Shown here: piece by piece, positions 15,647 through 16,469 of the stretch
Numbering within the stretch: the stretch's first letter is position 1
How the letters are laid out: every line of letters begins with the position of its first letter
DNA from: an uncultured Verrucomicrobiota bacterium
Lineage (GTDB): Bacteria; Verrucomicrobiota; Kiritimatiellia; RFP12; UBA1067
DNA length: 16,469 nucleotides
Direction of reading: 5' to 3'
Assembly: GCA_946543025.1 (NCBI GenBank)
Contig: CAMNLN010000038.1
Span: 1 to 16,469, forward strand
Position numbers and translations under genes: made by a program
Notes under the pieces: model-generated
Told to the model about the DNA's origin: nothing
What the model saw: only the letters and a program-made list of their open reading frames with translations
Databases searched by the model: none

Positions 15647-16366
15647 TTACTTCGCCCCTTTCTTCGCCTTGAACGCGAGCGCCGCGTTCTTGAGGGACTT
15701 GCGGACGAACACCGTGCCGTTGCGGGCGCCGGGGATCGACCCCTTGATGAGGATCGCGTTGTCCTCGGGACGGATCTGCACCACCTCGAGGTTCGTCGCC
15801 GTGCGGCTGACGTCGCCCATGTGGCCGGGCATCTTCTTGCCCTTCTCGATCCAGCCGGGGAGGTCGCGCGCCGCCAGGCCGCCCGTGCGGCGCTTGGAGT
15901 GGCCGCCGTGCGTCATGTTGCCGCCCGCGAACTTGTAGCGGCGAAGGACGCCCGCGAACCCGCGGCCCTTCGTCACGCCCGTCACGTCCACGTACTTGAC
16001 GCCCTCGAAGTTGGCGACCGTGAGCGTGTCGCCCACCTTCACCGCTTCGCCGTCGTCAAGCGCAAACTCCTTGAGGACGCGCACGCCAGCCGTCAGGCCG
16101 CCCGTCTTCGTCAAGTGACCGCTCTCGGCCTTCGTCATGCGGTTGCGCGCGAGGCGCCCCTCGTGCTTGTCCGCGTCGGCCTTCGGGTCTTTCCAGAGCT
16201 TCTGTGTGCCAAAACCGAGCTGAGCGGCCACATAGCCGTCCTTCTCCAGCGTCTTCAGCTGCACCACCGGGCAGGGGCCGACCTCGATGACGGTCACGCA
16301 CACGCGCTTCCCGTCCGCGTCGAACACCTGGGTCATGCCAATCTTCTTGCCAATCAAGCCTTCCAT
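15647..16366 (-). CDS. rplC: Large ribosomal subunit protein uL3
   Basis: A 239-residue L3, an early assembly protein whose central extension reaches the peptidyl transferase centre. It begins MEGLIGKKIGMTQVFDADGK. It contains VTGVTKGRGFAGVLRRYKFA and the conserved KGKKMPGHMG. The central loop between GNMTHGG and that motif is unusual: the common H-R-R-P-G-S-I-G is K-R-R-T-G-G-L-A. I chose the ATG at 16366. A GTG directly before it (16369) is also in frame but is only 2 nt from GGAGG, while the ATG is 5 nt away and matches the family N-terminus. Confidence 0.97.
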   Translation of the reverse strand: MEGLIGKKIGMTQVFDADGKRVCVTVIEVGPCPVVQLKTLEKDGYVAAQLGFGTQKLWKDPKADADKHEGRLARNRMTKAESGHLTKTGGLTAGVRVLKEFALDDGEAVKVGDTLTVANFEGVKYVDVTGVTKGRGFAGVLRRYKFAGGNMTHGGHSKRRTGGLAARDLPGWIEKGKKMPGHMGDVSRTATNLEVVQIRPEDNAILIKGSIPGARNGTVFVRKSLKNAALAFKAKKGAK

Positions 16367-16376
16367 CACAACCTCC

Positions 16377-16469
16377 TTAAACCTTGATCGTGATGTCGAC
16401 GCCCGCAGGCAGGTTCAGCTTCTTCAGTTCGTCGATCGTCTTCGCCGTGGGGTTGACGATGTCGAGCAG
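16377..16469 (-). CDS. rpsJ: Small ribosomal subunit protein uS10, C-terminal 30 residues
   Basis: The last 30 codons read LLDIVNPTAKTIDELKK and then LNLPAGVDITIKV before TAA. This matches the S10 C-terminus (E. coli has VDIVEPTEKTVDAL and AAGVDVQI). The N-terminal part lies beyond the window edge. S10 is the first gene of the S10 operon and also the NusE transcription elongation factor. It precedes rplC by 10 nt, and the rplC ribosome binding site touches its stop codon. Confidence 0.95.
   Translation of the reverse strand: MLDIVNPTAKTIDELKKLNLPAGVDITIKV

Overview
The window reads as one stretch of bacterial chromosome with every gene on the minus strand, so transcription runs from right to left. 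GC content is high and Shine-Dalgarno sites are strong (GGAGG-type) before most genes. The organism is probably a member of the PVC superphylum, perhaps Kiritimatiellota or Verrucomicrobiota. This is an inference from three things: no rpmD in the spc cluster (L30 is known to be absent in some lineages, Chlamydiae among them), a secreted polysaccharide-type glycoside hydrolase, and a zinc-binding S14 of the C+ type. No single marker proves the assignment.

Right part (16469 down to about 7860): the S10 and spc ribosomal protein clusters are fused without a break. The order is rpsJ (3' end only), rplC, rplD, rplW, rplB, rpsS, rplV, rpsC, rplP, rpmC, rpsQ, rplN, rplX, rplE, rpsN, rpsH, rplF, rplR, rpsE, rplO. 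Gaps are 1-32 nt and many genes overlap through TAATG or TGATG, so one polycistronic, translationally coupled mRNA is likely. A 15-bp hairpin terminator follows rplO.

Middle part (7850 to 2969): secY does not follow rplO on the same message as in most bacteria. It has its own promoter after that terminator. It heads a compact unit secY - purN - cstA - O-methyltransferase, with gaps of 3, 24 and 7 nt. This couples the protein translocon channel with a purine biosynthesis enzyme, a carbon-starvation-type transporter and a small-molecule methyltransferase.

Left part (2968 to 1): rpsU (S21) is a self-contained monocistronic unit with an extended -10 promoter and a strong terminator. Next comes a secreted family 2 glycoside hydrolase with its own promoter. 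At the left edge are the first 16 codons of another gene that may be translated from a leaderless mRNA.

All four promoters I can propose carry a TGn extended -10 element. I did not find a clearly new biological system. The points most worth checking are the transcription split between rplO and secY, the shared promoter form, the unusual central loop of L3, and the possible leaderless gene.
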